Assembly (NCBI GenBank): GCA_963920705.1
Contig: CAWUCO010000232.1
Location: 248,001-312,000, forward strand
DNA from: Odiellus spinosus
Taxonomy: Eukaryota > Arthropoda > Arachnida > Opiliones > Phalangiidae
Direction of reading: 5' to 3'
DNA length: 64,000 nucleotides
Shown here in pieces: positions 1 to 11,000 of this stretch; within the stretch, counting starts at the first letter, position 1, and the number at the start of each line of letters is the position of its first letter. The position numbers and the translations under genes were made by a program. Below the pieces are notes generated by a model. That model was not told where the DNA came from, did not search any database, and saw only the letters and a program-made list of their open reading frames with translations.

Positions 1-106
1 GAATTGGCCATATTTTTCTTGTTTTTCAACGGATTTTTGAAAACTCTTGTTATTTAGACTGTCAATTAATTGCTCTTTCGAATGACTTTGGTTTTGTCTA
101 AATTGC
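1..106 (+). repeat. Left arm of intra-monomer inverted repeat
   Basis: This 106-bp arm aligns without gaps to the reverse complement of 205-310, with 18 mismatches by hand count (about 83% identity). Fully matching blocks are at arm positions 21-37 (17 bp), 40-51, 70-81 and 92-103 (12 bp each). Mismatches cluster at 82-91. The same arm pair recurs in every monomer. The arms are much less alike than neighbouring monomers are, so the inversion predates the present homogenised array. An origin from a fold-back or MITE-like element is possible, but no terminal target duplication or transposase was seen. Confidence 0.93.
76..92 (+). other. CENP-B-box-like motif (partial match, one per monomer)
   Basis: TTTCGAATGACTTTGGT fits the mammalian CENP-B box pattern NTTCGNNNNANNCGGGN at seven of nine core positions: TTCG, the central A and the last GG. 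TTGG replaces CGGG. The motif recurs once per monomer at the same place. About 29 of 167 copies have TTCTAATGAC instead of TTCGAATGAC, losing the CpG, and 18 of these lie among the 33 monomers of zone A. A 7/9 match in one 383-bp unit is suggestive only. Degenerate matches arise by chance, and CENP-B-like proteins outside mammals have poorly known sites. Confidence 0.3.
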
Positions 107-204
107 AAAATTGTGACAAATAAAAAATTGGTTAAAATAAAGCAAAAACACTTAAAAATCCAAGATTAATGGATTAAAATGGACACAAAACTTTTGATTT
201 TTAA
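107..204 (+). repeat. Central segment between the inverted arms
   Basis: This A+T-rich 98-bp stretch lies between the arms. It shows little self-complementarity on the arm axis (155.5), so it is either a true spacer or half-unit sequence diverged beyond recognition by eye. It holds two small dyads of its own. A 10-bp perfect pair, CTTAAAAATC at 151-160 and GATTTTTAAG at 196-205, overlaps the first base of the right arm. A 6-bp pair, AATCCA at 157-162 and TGGATT at 170-175, is nested inside it. The zone B marker (CTTTTGATTTTT to CTTTTCATTTTT) falls within the GATTTTTAAG arm and removes one base pair of the 10-bp dyad. Confidence 0.85.
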
Positions 205-205
205 G
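151..205. repeat. Short nested inverted repeats in the central segment
   Basis: CTTAAAAATC (151-160) is the exact reverse complement of GATTTTTAAG (196-205). Inside it, AATCCA (157-162) pairs with TGGATT (170-175) across a 7-base loop. Both recur in nearly every monomer. In 23 copies of zone B the first G of GATTTTTAAG is C. Such A+T-rich dyads are common in satellites and have no assigned role here. Confidence 0.8.
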
Positions 206-310
206 CGATTTAGACAAAATTAAGACTACTCGAAAGAGCAAATATTGGTCTATCTAAAAAACAAGAGTTTTGGAAAATCCGTTGAAAAACATGGAAAATA
301 TGGACAATTC
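205..310 (-). repeat. Right arm of intra-monomer inverted repeat
   Basis: This is the inverted partner of 1-106, starting GCGATTTAGACAAAATTAAG and ending GGACAATTC. It also pairs with the left arm of the next monomer (384-489) around a second axis at about 347, so the array alternates half-units head-to-head and tail-to-tail. Several zone markers lie here: ACTACTCGAAAGAG versus ACCACTCGAAAGGG versus ACCACTCGAAAGAG, CTAAAAAACAAG versus CTGAAAATCAAG, and GATTTAGAC versus GATTTAAAC versus GATTTTGAC. Confidence 0.93.
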
Positions 311-383
311 AAAAAACATCTAATATCAAAAAGCGAATTTTTAAAATCTGAAATTTGACTATTTTGATATTGTATGATTTCTT
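311..383. repeat. Monomer junction segment with weak dyad
   Basis: These 73 bases join one right arm to the next left arm. Comparing the segment with its own reverse complement, shifted by one base, gives about 23 of 36 matching pairs. That includes a perfect 10-bp pair, AATATCAAAA at 322-331 and TTTTGATATT at 362-371. Its axis (about 346.5) nearly coincides with the axis between flanking arms (347), so the palindrome continues through the junction, giving arms of roughly 142 bp each. Zone markers here are AAAAAACATC versus AAAAAGCATC and GAATTTTTAAAATC versus GAATTTTGAAAATC. Confidence 0.8.
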
Positions 384-2680
384 GAATTGGCCATATTTTT
401 CTTGTTTTTCAACGGATTTTTGAAAACTCTTGTTATTTAGACTGTCCATTAATTGCTCTTTCTAATGACTTTGGTTTTGTCTAAATTGCAAAATTGTGAC
501 AAATATAAAATTGGTTAAAATAAAGCAAAAACACTTAAAAATCCAAGATTATTGGATTCAAATGGACACAAAACTTTTGATTTTTAAGCGATTTAGACAA
601 AATTAAGACCACTCGAAAGGGCAAATATTGGTCTATCTAAAAAACAAGAGTTTTGGAAAATCCGTTGAAAAACATGGAAAATATGGACAATTCAAAAAAC
701 ATCTAATATCAAAAAGCGAATTTTTAAAATCTGAAATTTGACTATTTTGATATTGTATGATTTCTTGAATTGGCCATATTTTTCTTGTTTTTCAACGGAT
801 TTTTGAAAACTCTTGTTATTTAGACTGTCCATTAATTGCTCTTTCTAATGACTTTGGTTTTGTCTAAATTGCAAAATTGTGACAAATATAAAATTGGTTA
901 AAATAAAGCAAAAACAATTAAAAATCCAAGATTATTGGATTCAAATGGACACAAAACTTTTGATTTTTAAGCGATTTAGACAAAATTAAGACTACTCGAA
1001 AGAGCAAATATTGGTCTATCTAAAAAACAAGAGTTTTGGAAAATCCGTTGAAAAACATGGAAAATATGGACAATTCAAAAAACATCTAATATCAAAAAGC
1101 GAATTTTTAAAATCTGAAATTTGACTATTTTGATATTGTATGATTTCTTGAATTGGCCATATTTTTCTTGTTTTTCAACGGATTTTTGAAAACTCTTGTT
1201 ATTTAGACTGTCCATTAATTGCTCTTTCTAATGACTTTGGTTTTGTCTAAATTGCAAAATTGTGACAAATATAAAATTGGTTAAAATAAAGCAAAAACAC
1301 TTAAAAATCCAAGATTATTGGATTCAAATGGACACAAAACTTTTGATTTTTAAGCGATTTAGACAAAATTAAGACCACTCGAAAGGGCAAATATTGGTCT
1401 ATCTAAAAAACAAGAGTTTTGGAAAATCCGTTGAAAAACATGGAAAATATGGACAATTCAAAAAACATCTAATATCAAAAAGCGAATTTTTAAAATCTGA
1501 AATTTGACTATTTTGATATTGTATGATTTCTTGAATTGGCCATATTTTTCTTGTTTTTCAACGGATTTTTGAAAACTCTTGTTATTTAGACTGTCAATTA
1601 ATTGCTCTTTCGAATGACTTTGGTTTTGTCTAAATTGCAAAATTGTGACAAATAAAAAATTGGTTAAAATAAAGCAAAAACACTTAAAAATCCAAGATTA
1701 ATGGATTAAAATGGACACAAAACTTTTGATTTTTAAGCGATTTAGACAAAATTAAGACTACTCGAAAGAGCAAATATTGGTCTATCTAAAAAACAAGAGT
1801 TTTGGAAAATCCGTTGAAAAACATGGAAAATATGGACAATTCAAAAAACATCTAATATCAAAAAGCGAATTTTTAAAATCTGAAATTTGACTATTTTGAT
1901 ATTGTATGATTTCTTGAATTGGCCATATTTTTCTTGTTTTTCAACGGATTTTTGAAAACTCTTGTTATTTAGACTGTCCATTAATTGCTCTTTCGAATGA
2001 CTTTGGTTTTGTCTAAATTGCAAAATTGTGACAAATAAAAAATTGGTTAAATAAAGCAAAAACACTTAAAAATCCAAGATTAATGGATTAAAATGGACAA
2101 AAAACTTTAGATTTTTAAGCGATTTAGACAAAATTAAGACTACTCGAAAGAGCAAATATTGGTCTATCTAAAAAACAAGAGTTTTGGAAAATCCGTTGAA
2201 AAACATGGAAAATATGGACAATTCAAAAAACATCTAATATCAAAAAGCGAATTTTTAAAATCTGAAATTTGACTATTTTGATATTGTATGATTTCTTGAA
2301 TTGGCCATATTTTTCTTGTTTTTCAACGGATTTTTGAAAACTCTTGTTATTTAGACTGTCCATTAATTGCTCTTTCGAATGACTTTGGTTTTGTCTAAAT
2401 TGCAAAATTGTGACAAATATATAATTGGTTAAAATAAAGCAAAAACACTTAAAAATCCAAGATTATTGGATTCAAATGGACGCAAAACTTTTGATTTTTA
2501 AGCGATTTAGACAAAATTAAGACTACTCGAAAGAGCAAATATTGGTCTATCTAAAAAACAAGAGTTTTGGAAAATCCGTTGAAAAACATGGAAAATATGG
2601 ACAATTCAAAAAACATCTAATATCAAAAAGCGAATTTTTAAAATCTGAAATTTGACTATTTTGATATTGTATGATTTCTT

Positions 2681-5600
2681 GAATTGGCCATATTTTTCTT
2701 GTTTTTCAACGGATTTTTGAAAACTCTTGTTATTTAGACTGTCCATTAATTGCTCTTTCTAATGACTTTGGTTTTGTCTAAATTGCAAAATTGTGACAAA
2801 TATAAAATTGGTTAAAATAAAGCAAAAACACTTAAAAATCCAAGATTATTGGATTCAAATGGACACAAAACTTTTGATTTTTAAGCGATTTAGACAAAAT
2901 TAAGACTACTCGAAAGAGCAAATATTGGTCTATCTAAAAAACAAGAGTTTTGGAAAATCCGTTGAAAAACATGGAAAATATGGACAATTCAAAAAACATC
3001 TAATATCAAAAAGCGAATTTTTAAAATCTGAAATTTGACTATTTTGATATTGTATGATTTCTTGAATTGGCCATATTTTTCTTGTTTTTCAACGGATTTT
3101 TGAAAACTCTTGTTATTTAGACTGTCCATTAATTGCTCTTTCTAATGACTTTGGTTTTGTCTAAATTGCAAAATTGTGACAAATATAAAATTGGTTAAAA
3201 TAAAGCAAAAACACTTAAAAATCCAAGATTATTGGATTCAAATGGACACAAAACTTTTGATTTTTAAGCGATTTAGACAAAATTAAGACCACTCGAAAGG
3301 GCAAATATTGGTCTATCTAAAAAACAAGAGTTTTGGAAAATCCGTTGAAAAACATGGAAAATATGGACAATTCAAAAAACATCTAATATCAAAAAGCGAA
3401 TTTTTAAAATCTGAAATTTGACTATTTTGATATTGTATGATTTCTTGAATTGGTCATATTTTTCTTGTTTTTCAACGGATTTTTGAAAACTCTTGTTATT
3501 TAGACTGTCCATTAATTGCTCTTTCTAATGACTTTGGTTTTGTCTAAATTGCAAAATTGTGACAAATATAAAATTGGTTAAAATAAAGCAAAAACACTTA
3601 AAAATCCAAGATTATTGGATTCAAATGGACACAAAACTTTTGATTTTTAAGCGATTTAGACAAAATTAAGACTACTCGAAAGAGCAAATATTGGTCTATC
3701 TAAAAAACAAGAGTTTTGGAAAATCCGTTGAAAAACATGGAAAATATGGACAATTCAAAAAACATCTAATATCAAAAAGCGAATTTTTAAAATCTGAAAT
3801 TTGACTATTTTGATATTGTATGATTTCTTGAATTGGCCATATTTTTCTTGTTTTTCAACGGATTTTTGAAAACTCTTGTTATTTAGACTGTCCATTAATT
3901 GCTCTTTCTAATGACTTTGGTTTTGTCTAAATTGCAAAATTGTGACAAATATAAAATTGGTTAAAATAAAGCAAAAACACTTAAAAATCCAAGATTATTG
4001 GATTCAAATGGACACAAAACTTTTGATTTTTAAGCGATTTAGACAAAATTAAGACCACTCGAAAGGGCAAATATTGGTCTATCTAAAAAACAAGAGTTTT
4101 GGAAAATCCGTTGAAAAACATGGAAAATATGGACAATTCAAAAAACATCTAATATCAAAAAGCGAATTTTTAAAATCTGAAATTTGACTATTTTGATATT
4201 GTATGATTTCTTGAATTGGCCATATTTTTCTTGTTTTTCAACGGATTTTTGAAAACTCTTGTTATTTAGACTGTCCATTAATTGCTCTTTCTAATGACTT
4301 TGGTTTTGTCTAAATTGCAAAATTGTGACAAATATAAAATTGGTTAAAATAAAGCAAAAACACTTAAAAATCCAAGATTATTGGATTCAAATGGACACAA
4401 AACTTTTGATTTTTAAGCGATTTAGACAAAATTAAGACTACTCGAAAGAGCAAAAATTGGTCTATCTAAAAAACAAGAGTTTTGGAAAATCCGTTGAAAA
4501 ACATGGAAAATATGGACAATTCAAAAAACATCTAATATCAAAAAGCGAATTTTTAAAATCTGAAATTTGACTATTTTGATATTGTATGATTTCTTGAATT
4601 GGCCATATTTTTCTTGTTTTTCAACGGATTTTTGAAAACTCTTGTTATTTAGACTGTCCATTAATTGCTCTTTCTAATGACTTTGGTTTTGTCTAAATTG
4701 CAAAATTGTGACAAATATAAAATTGGTTAAAATAAAGCAAAAACACTTAAAAATCCAAGATTATTGGATTCAAATGGACACAAAACTTTTGATTTTTAAG
4801 CGATTTAGACAAAATTAAGACCACTCGAAAGGGCAAATATTGGTCTATCTAAAAAACAAGAGTTTTGGAAAATCCGTTGAAAAACATGGAAAATATGGAC
4901 AATTCAAAAAACATCTAATATCAAAAAGCGAATTTTTAAAATCTGAAATTTGACTATTTTGATATTGTATGATTTCTTGAATTGGCCATATTTTTCTTGT
5001 TTTTCAACGGATTTTTGAAAACTCTTGTTATTTAGACTGTCCATTAATTGCTCTTTCTAATGACTTTGGTTTTGTCTAAATTGCAAAATTGTGACAAATA
5101 TAAAATTGGTTAAAATAAAGCAAAAACACTTAAAAATCCAAGATTATTGGATTCAAATGGACACAAAACTTTTGATTTTTAAGCGATTTAGACAAAATTA
5201 AGACTACTCGAAAGAGCAAAAATTGGTCTATCTAAAAAACAAGAGTTTTGGAAAATCCGTTGAAAAACATGGAAAATATGGACAATTCAAAAAACATCTA
5301 ATATCAAAAAGCGAATTTTTAAAATCTGAAATTTGACTATTTTGATATTGTATGATTTCTTGAATTGGCCATATTTTTCTTGTTTTTCAACGGATTTTTG
5401 AAAACTCTTGTTATTTAGACTGTCCATTAATTGCTCTTTCTAATGACTTTGGTTTTGTCTAAATTGCAAAATTGTGACAAATATAAAATTGGTTAAAATA
5501 AAGCAAAAACACTTAAAAATCCAAGATTATTGGATTCAAATGGACACAAAACTTTTGATTTTTAAGCGATTTAGACAAAATTAAGACCACTCGAAAGGGC

Positions 5601-5744
5601 AAATATTGGTCTATCTAAAAAACAAGAGTTTTGGAAAATCCGTTGAAAAACATGGAAAATATGGACAATTCAAAAAACATCTAATATCAAAAAGCGAATT
5701 TTTAAAATCTGAAATTTGACTATTTTGATATTGTATGATTTCTT
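2681..5744 (+). repeat. Dimeric higher-order repeat, four 766-bp units
   Basis: Eight successive monomers alternate strictly between ACTACTCGAAAGAG and ACCACTCGAAAGGG in the right arm, giving a 766-bp period. The last two dimers also share GAGCAAAAATTGG (near 4448 and 5214) in place of GAGCAAATATTGG, exactly 766 bases apart. All eight have the TTCTAATGAC left arm. A one-off change, TTGGTCAT, is seen in the copy starting at 3447. Confidence 0.85.
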
Positions 5745-6510
5745 GAATTGGCCATATTTTTCTTGTTTTTCAACGGATTTTTGAAAACTCTTGTTATTTA
5801 GACTGTCAATTAATTGCTCTTTCGAATGACTTTGGTTTTGTCTAAATTGCAAAATTGTGACAAATAAAAAATTGGTTAAAATAAAGCAAAAACACTTAAA
5901 AATCCAAGATTATTGGATTCAAATGGACACAAAACTTTTGATTTTTAAGCGATTTAGACAAAATTAAGACCACTCGAAAGGGCAAATATTGGTCTATCTA
6001 AAAAACAAGAGTTTTGGAAAATCCGTTGAAAAACATGGAAAATATGGACAATTCAAAAAACATCTAATATCAAAAAGCGAATTTTTAAAATCTGAAATTT
6101 GACTATTTTGATATTGTATGATTTCTTGAATTGGCCATATTTTTCTTGTTTTTCAACGGATTTTTGAAAACTCTTGTTATTTAGACTGTCAATTAATTGC
6201 TCTTTCGAATGACTTTGGTTTTGTCTAAATTGCAAAATTGTGACAAATATAAAATTGGTTAAAATAAAGCAAAAACACTTAAAAATCCAAGATTATTGGA
6301 TTAAAATGGACACAAAACTTTTGATTTTTAAGCGATTTAGACAAAATTAAGACTACTCGAAAGAGCAAATATTGGTCTATCTAAAAAACAAGAGTTTTGG
6401 AAAATCCGTTGAAAAACATGGAAAATATGGAAAATTCAAAAAACATCTAATATCAAAAAGCGAATTTTTAAAATCTGAAATTTGACTATTTTGATATTGT
6501 ATGATTTCTT

Positions 6511-7661
6511 GAATTGGCCATATTTTTCTTGTTTTTCAACGGATTTTTGAAAACTCTTGTTATTTAGACTGTCCATTAATTGCTCTTTCGAATGACTTTG
6601 GTTTTGTCTAAATTGCAAAATTGTGACAAATATAAAATTGGTTAAAATAAAGCAAAAACACTTAAAAATCCAAGATTATTGGATTCAAATGGACACAAAA
6701 CTTTTGATTTTTAAGCGATTTAGACAAAATTAAGACTACTCGAAAGAGCAAATATTGGTCTATCTAAAAAAACAAGAGTTTTGGAAAATCCGTTGAAAAA
6801 CATGGAAAATATGGACAATTCAAAAAAAAACTAATATCAAAAAGCGAATTTTTAAAATCTGAAATTTGACTATTTTGATATTGTATGATTTCTTGAATTG
6901 GCCATATTTTTCTTGTTTTTCAACGGATTTTTGAAAACTCTTGTTATTTAGACTGTCCATTAATTGCTCTTTCTAATGACTTTGGTTTTGTCTAAATTGC
7001 AAAATTGTGACAAATATAAAATTGGTTAAAATAAAGCAAAAACACTTAAAAATCCAAGATTATTGGATTCAAATGGACACAAAACTTTTGATTTTTAAGC
7101 GATTTAGACAAAATTAAGACCACTCGAAAGGGCAAATATTGGTCTATCTAAAAAACAAGAGTTTTGGAAAATCCGTTGAAAAACATGGAAAATATGGACA
7201 ATTCAAAAAACATCTAATATCAAAAAGCGAATTTTTAAAATCTGAAATTTGACTATTTTGATATTGTATGATTTCTTGAATTGGCCATATTTTTCTTGTT
7301 TTTCAACGGATTTTTGAAAACTCTTGTTATTTAGACTGTCCATTAATTGCTCTTTCGAATGACTTTGGTTTTGTCTAAATTGCAAAATTGTGACAAATAT
7401 AAAATTGGTTAAAAATAAAGCAAAAACACTTAAAAATCCAAGATTATTGGATTCAAATGGACACAAAACTTTTGATTTTTAAGCGATTTAGACAAAATTA
7501 ACACTACTCGAAAGAGCAAATATTGGTCTATCTAAAAAACAAGAGTTTTGGAAAATCCGTTGAAAAACATGGAAAATATGGACAATTCAAAAAAAAACTA
7601 ATATCAAAAAGCGAATTTTTAAAATCAGAAATTTGACTATTTTGATATTGTATGATTTCTT
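6511..7661 (+). repeat. Local two-monomer duplication with altered junction
   Basis: Copies starting at 6511 and 7278 both have the junction variant TTCAAAAAAAAACTAATATC, with the usual CAT after the A-run replaced by AAA, about 770 bases apart. Each also carries an independent single-base insertion in an A-run (near 6770 and 7412). The second copy has TTAACACTACTC and AAATCAGAAA as private changes. The simplest reading is a dimer duplication followed by a few new mutations. Confidence 0.7.
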
Positions 7662-8044
7662 GAATTGGCCATATTTTTCTTGTTTTTCAACGGATTTTTG
7701 AAAACTCTTGTTATTTAGACTGTCCATTAATTGCTCTTTCTAATGACTTTGGTTTTGTCTAAATTGCAAAATTGTGACAAATATAAAATTGGTTAAAATA
7801 AAGCAAAAACACTTAAAAATCCAAGATTATTGGATTCAAATGGACACAAAACTTTTGATTTTTAAGCGATTTAGACAAAATTAAGACCACTCGAAAGGGC
7901 AAATATTGGTCTATCTAAAAAACAAGAGTTTTGGAAAATCCGTTGAAAAACATGGAAAATATGGACAATTCAAAAAACATCTAATATCAAAAAGCGAATT
8001 TTTAAAATCTGAAATTTGACTATTTTGATATTGTATGATTTCTT

Positions 8045-11000
8045 GAATTGGCCATATTTTTCTTGTTTTTCAACGGATTTTTGAAAACTCTTCTTATTTA
8101 GACTGTCAATTAATTGCTCTTTCGAATGACTTTGGTTTTGTCTAAATTGCAAAATTGTGACAAATATAAAATTGGTTAAAATAAAGCAAAAACACTTAAA
8201 AATCCAAGATTATTGGATTAAAATGGACACAAAACTTTTGATTTTTAAGTGATTTAGACAAAATTAAGACTACTCGAAAGAGCAAATATTGGTCTATCTA
8301 AAAAACAAGAGTTTTGGAAAATCCGTTGAAAAACATGGAAAATATGGACAATTCAAAAAACATCTAATATCAAAAAGCGAATTTTTAAAATCTGAAATTT
8401 GACTATTTTGATATTGTATGATTTCTTGAATTGGCCATATTTTTCTTGTTTTTCAACGGATTTTTGAAAACTCTTGTTATTTAGACTGTCCATTAATTGC
8501 TCTTTCGAATGACTTTGGTTTTGTCTAAATTGCAAAATTGTGACAAATATAAAATTGGTTAAAATAAAGCAAAAACACTTAAAAATCCAAGATTATTGGA
8601 TTCAAATGGACACAAAACTTTTGATTTTTAAGCGATTTAGACAAAATTAAGACTACTCGAAAGAGCAAATATTGGTCTATCTAAAAAACAAGAGTTTTGG
8701 AAAATCCGTTGAAAAACATGGAAAATATGGACAATTCAAAAAACATCTAATATCAAAAAGCGAATTTTTAAAATCTGAAATTTGACTATTTTGATATTGT
8801 ATGATTTCTTGAATTGGCCATATTTTTCTTGTTTTTCAACGGATTTTTGAAAACTCTTGTTATTTAGACTGTCCATTAATTGCTCTTTCTAATGACTTTG
8901 GTTTTGTCTAAATTGCAAAATTGTGACAAATATAAAATTGGTTAAAATAAAGCAAAAACACTTAAAAATCCAAGATTATTGGATTCAAATGGACACAAAA
9001 CTTTTGATTTTTAAGCGATTTAGACAAAATTAAGACCACTCGAAAGGGCAAATATTGGTCTATCTAAAAAACAAGAGTTTTGGAAAATCCGTTGAAAAAC
9101 ATGGAAAATATGGACAATTCAAAAAACATCTAATATCAAAAAGCGAATTTTTAAAATCTGAAATTTGACTATTTTGATATTGTATGATTTCTTGAATTGG
9201 CCATATTTTTCTTGTTTTTCAACGGATTTTTGAAAACTCTTGTTATTTAGACTGTCCATTAATTGCTCTTTCTAATGACTTTGGTTTTGTCTAAATTGCA
9301 AAATTGTGACAAATATAAAATTGGTTAAAATAAAGCAAAAACACTTAAAAATCCAAGATTATTGGATTCAAATGGACACAAAACTTTTGATTTTTAAGCG
9401 ATTTAGACAAAATTAAGACCACTCGAAAGGGCAAATATTGGTCTATCTAAAAAACAAGAGTTTTGGAAAATCCGTTGAAAAACATGGAAAATATGGACAA
9501 TTCAAAAAACATCTAATATCAAAAAGCGAATTTTTAAAATCTGAAATTTGACTATTTTGATATTGTATGATTTCTTGAATTGGCCATATTTTTCTTGTTT
9601 TTCAACGGATTTTTGAAAACTCTTGTTATTTAGACTGTCAATTAATTGCTCTTTCGAATGACTTTGGTTTTGTCTAAATTGCAAAATTGTGACAAATATA
9701 AAATTGGTTAAAATAAAGCAAAAACACTTAAAAATCCAAGATTATTGGATTAAAATGGACACAAAACTTTTGATTTTTAAGCGATTTAGACAAAATTAAG
9801 ACTACTCGAAAGAGCAAATATTGGTCTATCTAAAAAACAAGAGTTTTGGAAAATCCAGTTGAAAAACATGGAAAATATGGACAATTCAAAAAACATCTAA
9901 TATCAAAAAGCGAATTTTTAAAATCTGAAATTTGACTATTTTGATATTGTATGATTTCTTGAATTGGCCATATTTTTCTTGTTTTTCAACGGATTTTTGA
10001 AAACTCTTGTTATTTAGACTGTCCATTAATTGCTCTTTCGAATGACTTTGGTTTTGTCTAAATTGCAAAATTGTGACAAATATAAAATTGGTTAAAATAA
10101 AGCAAAAACACTTAAAAATCCAAGATTATTGGATTCAAATGGACACAAAACTTTTGATTTTTAAGCGATTTAGACAAAATTAAGACTACTCGAAAGAGCA
10201 AATATTGGTCTATCTAAAAAACAAGAGTTTTGGAAAATCCGTTGAAAAACATGGAAAATATGGACAATTCAAAAAACATCTAATATCAAAAAGCGAATTT
10301 TTAAAATCTGAAATTTGACTATTTTGATATTGTATGATTTCTTGAATTGGCCATATTTTTCTTGTTTTTCAACGGATTTTTGAAAACTCTTGTTATTTAG
10401 ACTGTCCATTAATTGCTCTTTCGAATGACTTTGGTTTTGTCTAAATTGCAAAATTGTGACAAATATAAAATTGGTTAAAATAAAGCAAAAACACTTAAAA
10501 ATCCAAGATTATTGGATTCAAATGGACACAAAACTTTTGATTTTTAAGCGATTTAGACAAAATTAAGACTACTCGAAAGAGCAAATATTGGTCTATCTAA
10601 AAAACAAGAGTTTTGGAAAATCCGTTGAAAAACATGGAAAATATGGACAATTCAAAAAACATCTAATATCAAAAAGCGAATTTTTAAAATCTGAAATTTG
10701 ACTATTTTGATATTGTATGATTTCTTGAATTGGCCATATTTTTCTTGTTTTTCAACGGATTTTTGAAAACTCTTGTTATTTAGACTGTCCATTAATTGCT
10801 CTTTCTAATGACTTTGGTTTTGTCTAAATTGCAAAATTGTGACAAATATAAAATTGGTTAAAATAAAGCAAAAACACTTAAAAATCCAAGATTATTGGAT
10901 TCAAATGGACACAAAACTTTTGATTTTTAAGCGATTTAGACAAAATTAAGACCACTCGAAAGGGCAAATATTGGTCTATCTAAAAAACAAGAGTTTTGGA

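Larger units (their letters stand above)
1..383 (+). repeat. Representative satellite monomer (copy 1)
   Basis: One full unit in the phase used here: left arm 1-106, central segment 107-204, right arm 205-310 (inverted copy of the left arm), junction segment 311-383. The phase is a convenience, because in a tandem array the true unit boundary is arbitrary. Copy 1 carries a rare variant set: GTCAATT rather than GTCCATT at about 60-66, AAATAAAAAATT in the central segment and TAATGGATTAAAA at about 167-178. Copy 5 (1533-1915) carries the same set, which hints at a four-monomer period at the left end of the window. A TGGCCA site at positions 5-10 occurs once in nearly every copy and is lost in a few, for example near 3453 and 23754. 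Confidence 0.95.

Noticed and set aside
107-160. Promoter-like TTGTGACAAATATAAAATT and other TATA-like strings
   Set aside because: In about 73% A+T sequence such matches are expected by chance, and there is no gene downstream. No -35/-10 pair at proper spacing or eukaryotic promoter architecture could be supported.
151-205. Intrinsic transcription terminator from the CTTAAAAATC/GATTTTTAAG dyad
   Set aside because: The stem is nearly all A-T, the loop is 35 bases and there is no G+C-rich stem or gene to terminate.
1-310. MITE or fold-back transposon with 106-bp terminal inverted repeats
   Set aside because: The arms are inverted, but every copy is in tandem at fixed spacing, complementarity continues through the junction, and no target duplications or isolated copies are visible. 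An ancient origin from such an element stays possible but unsupported.
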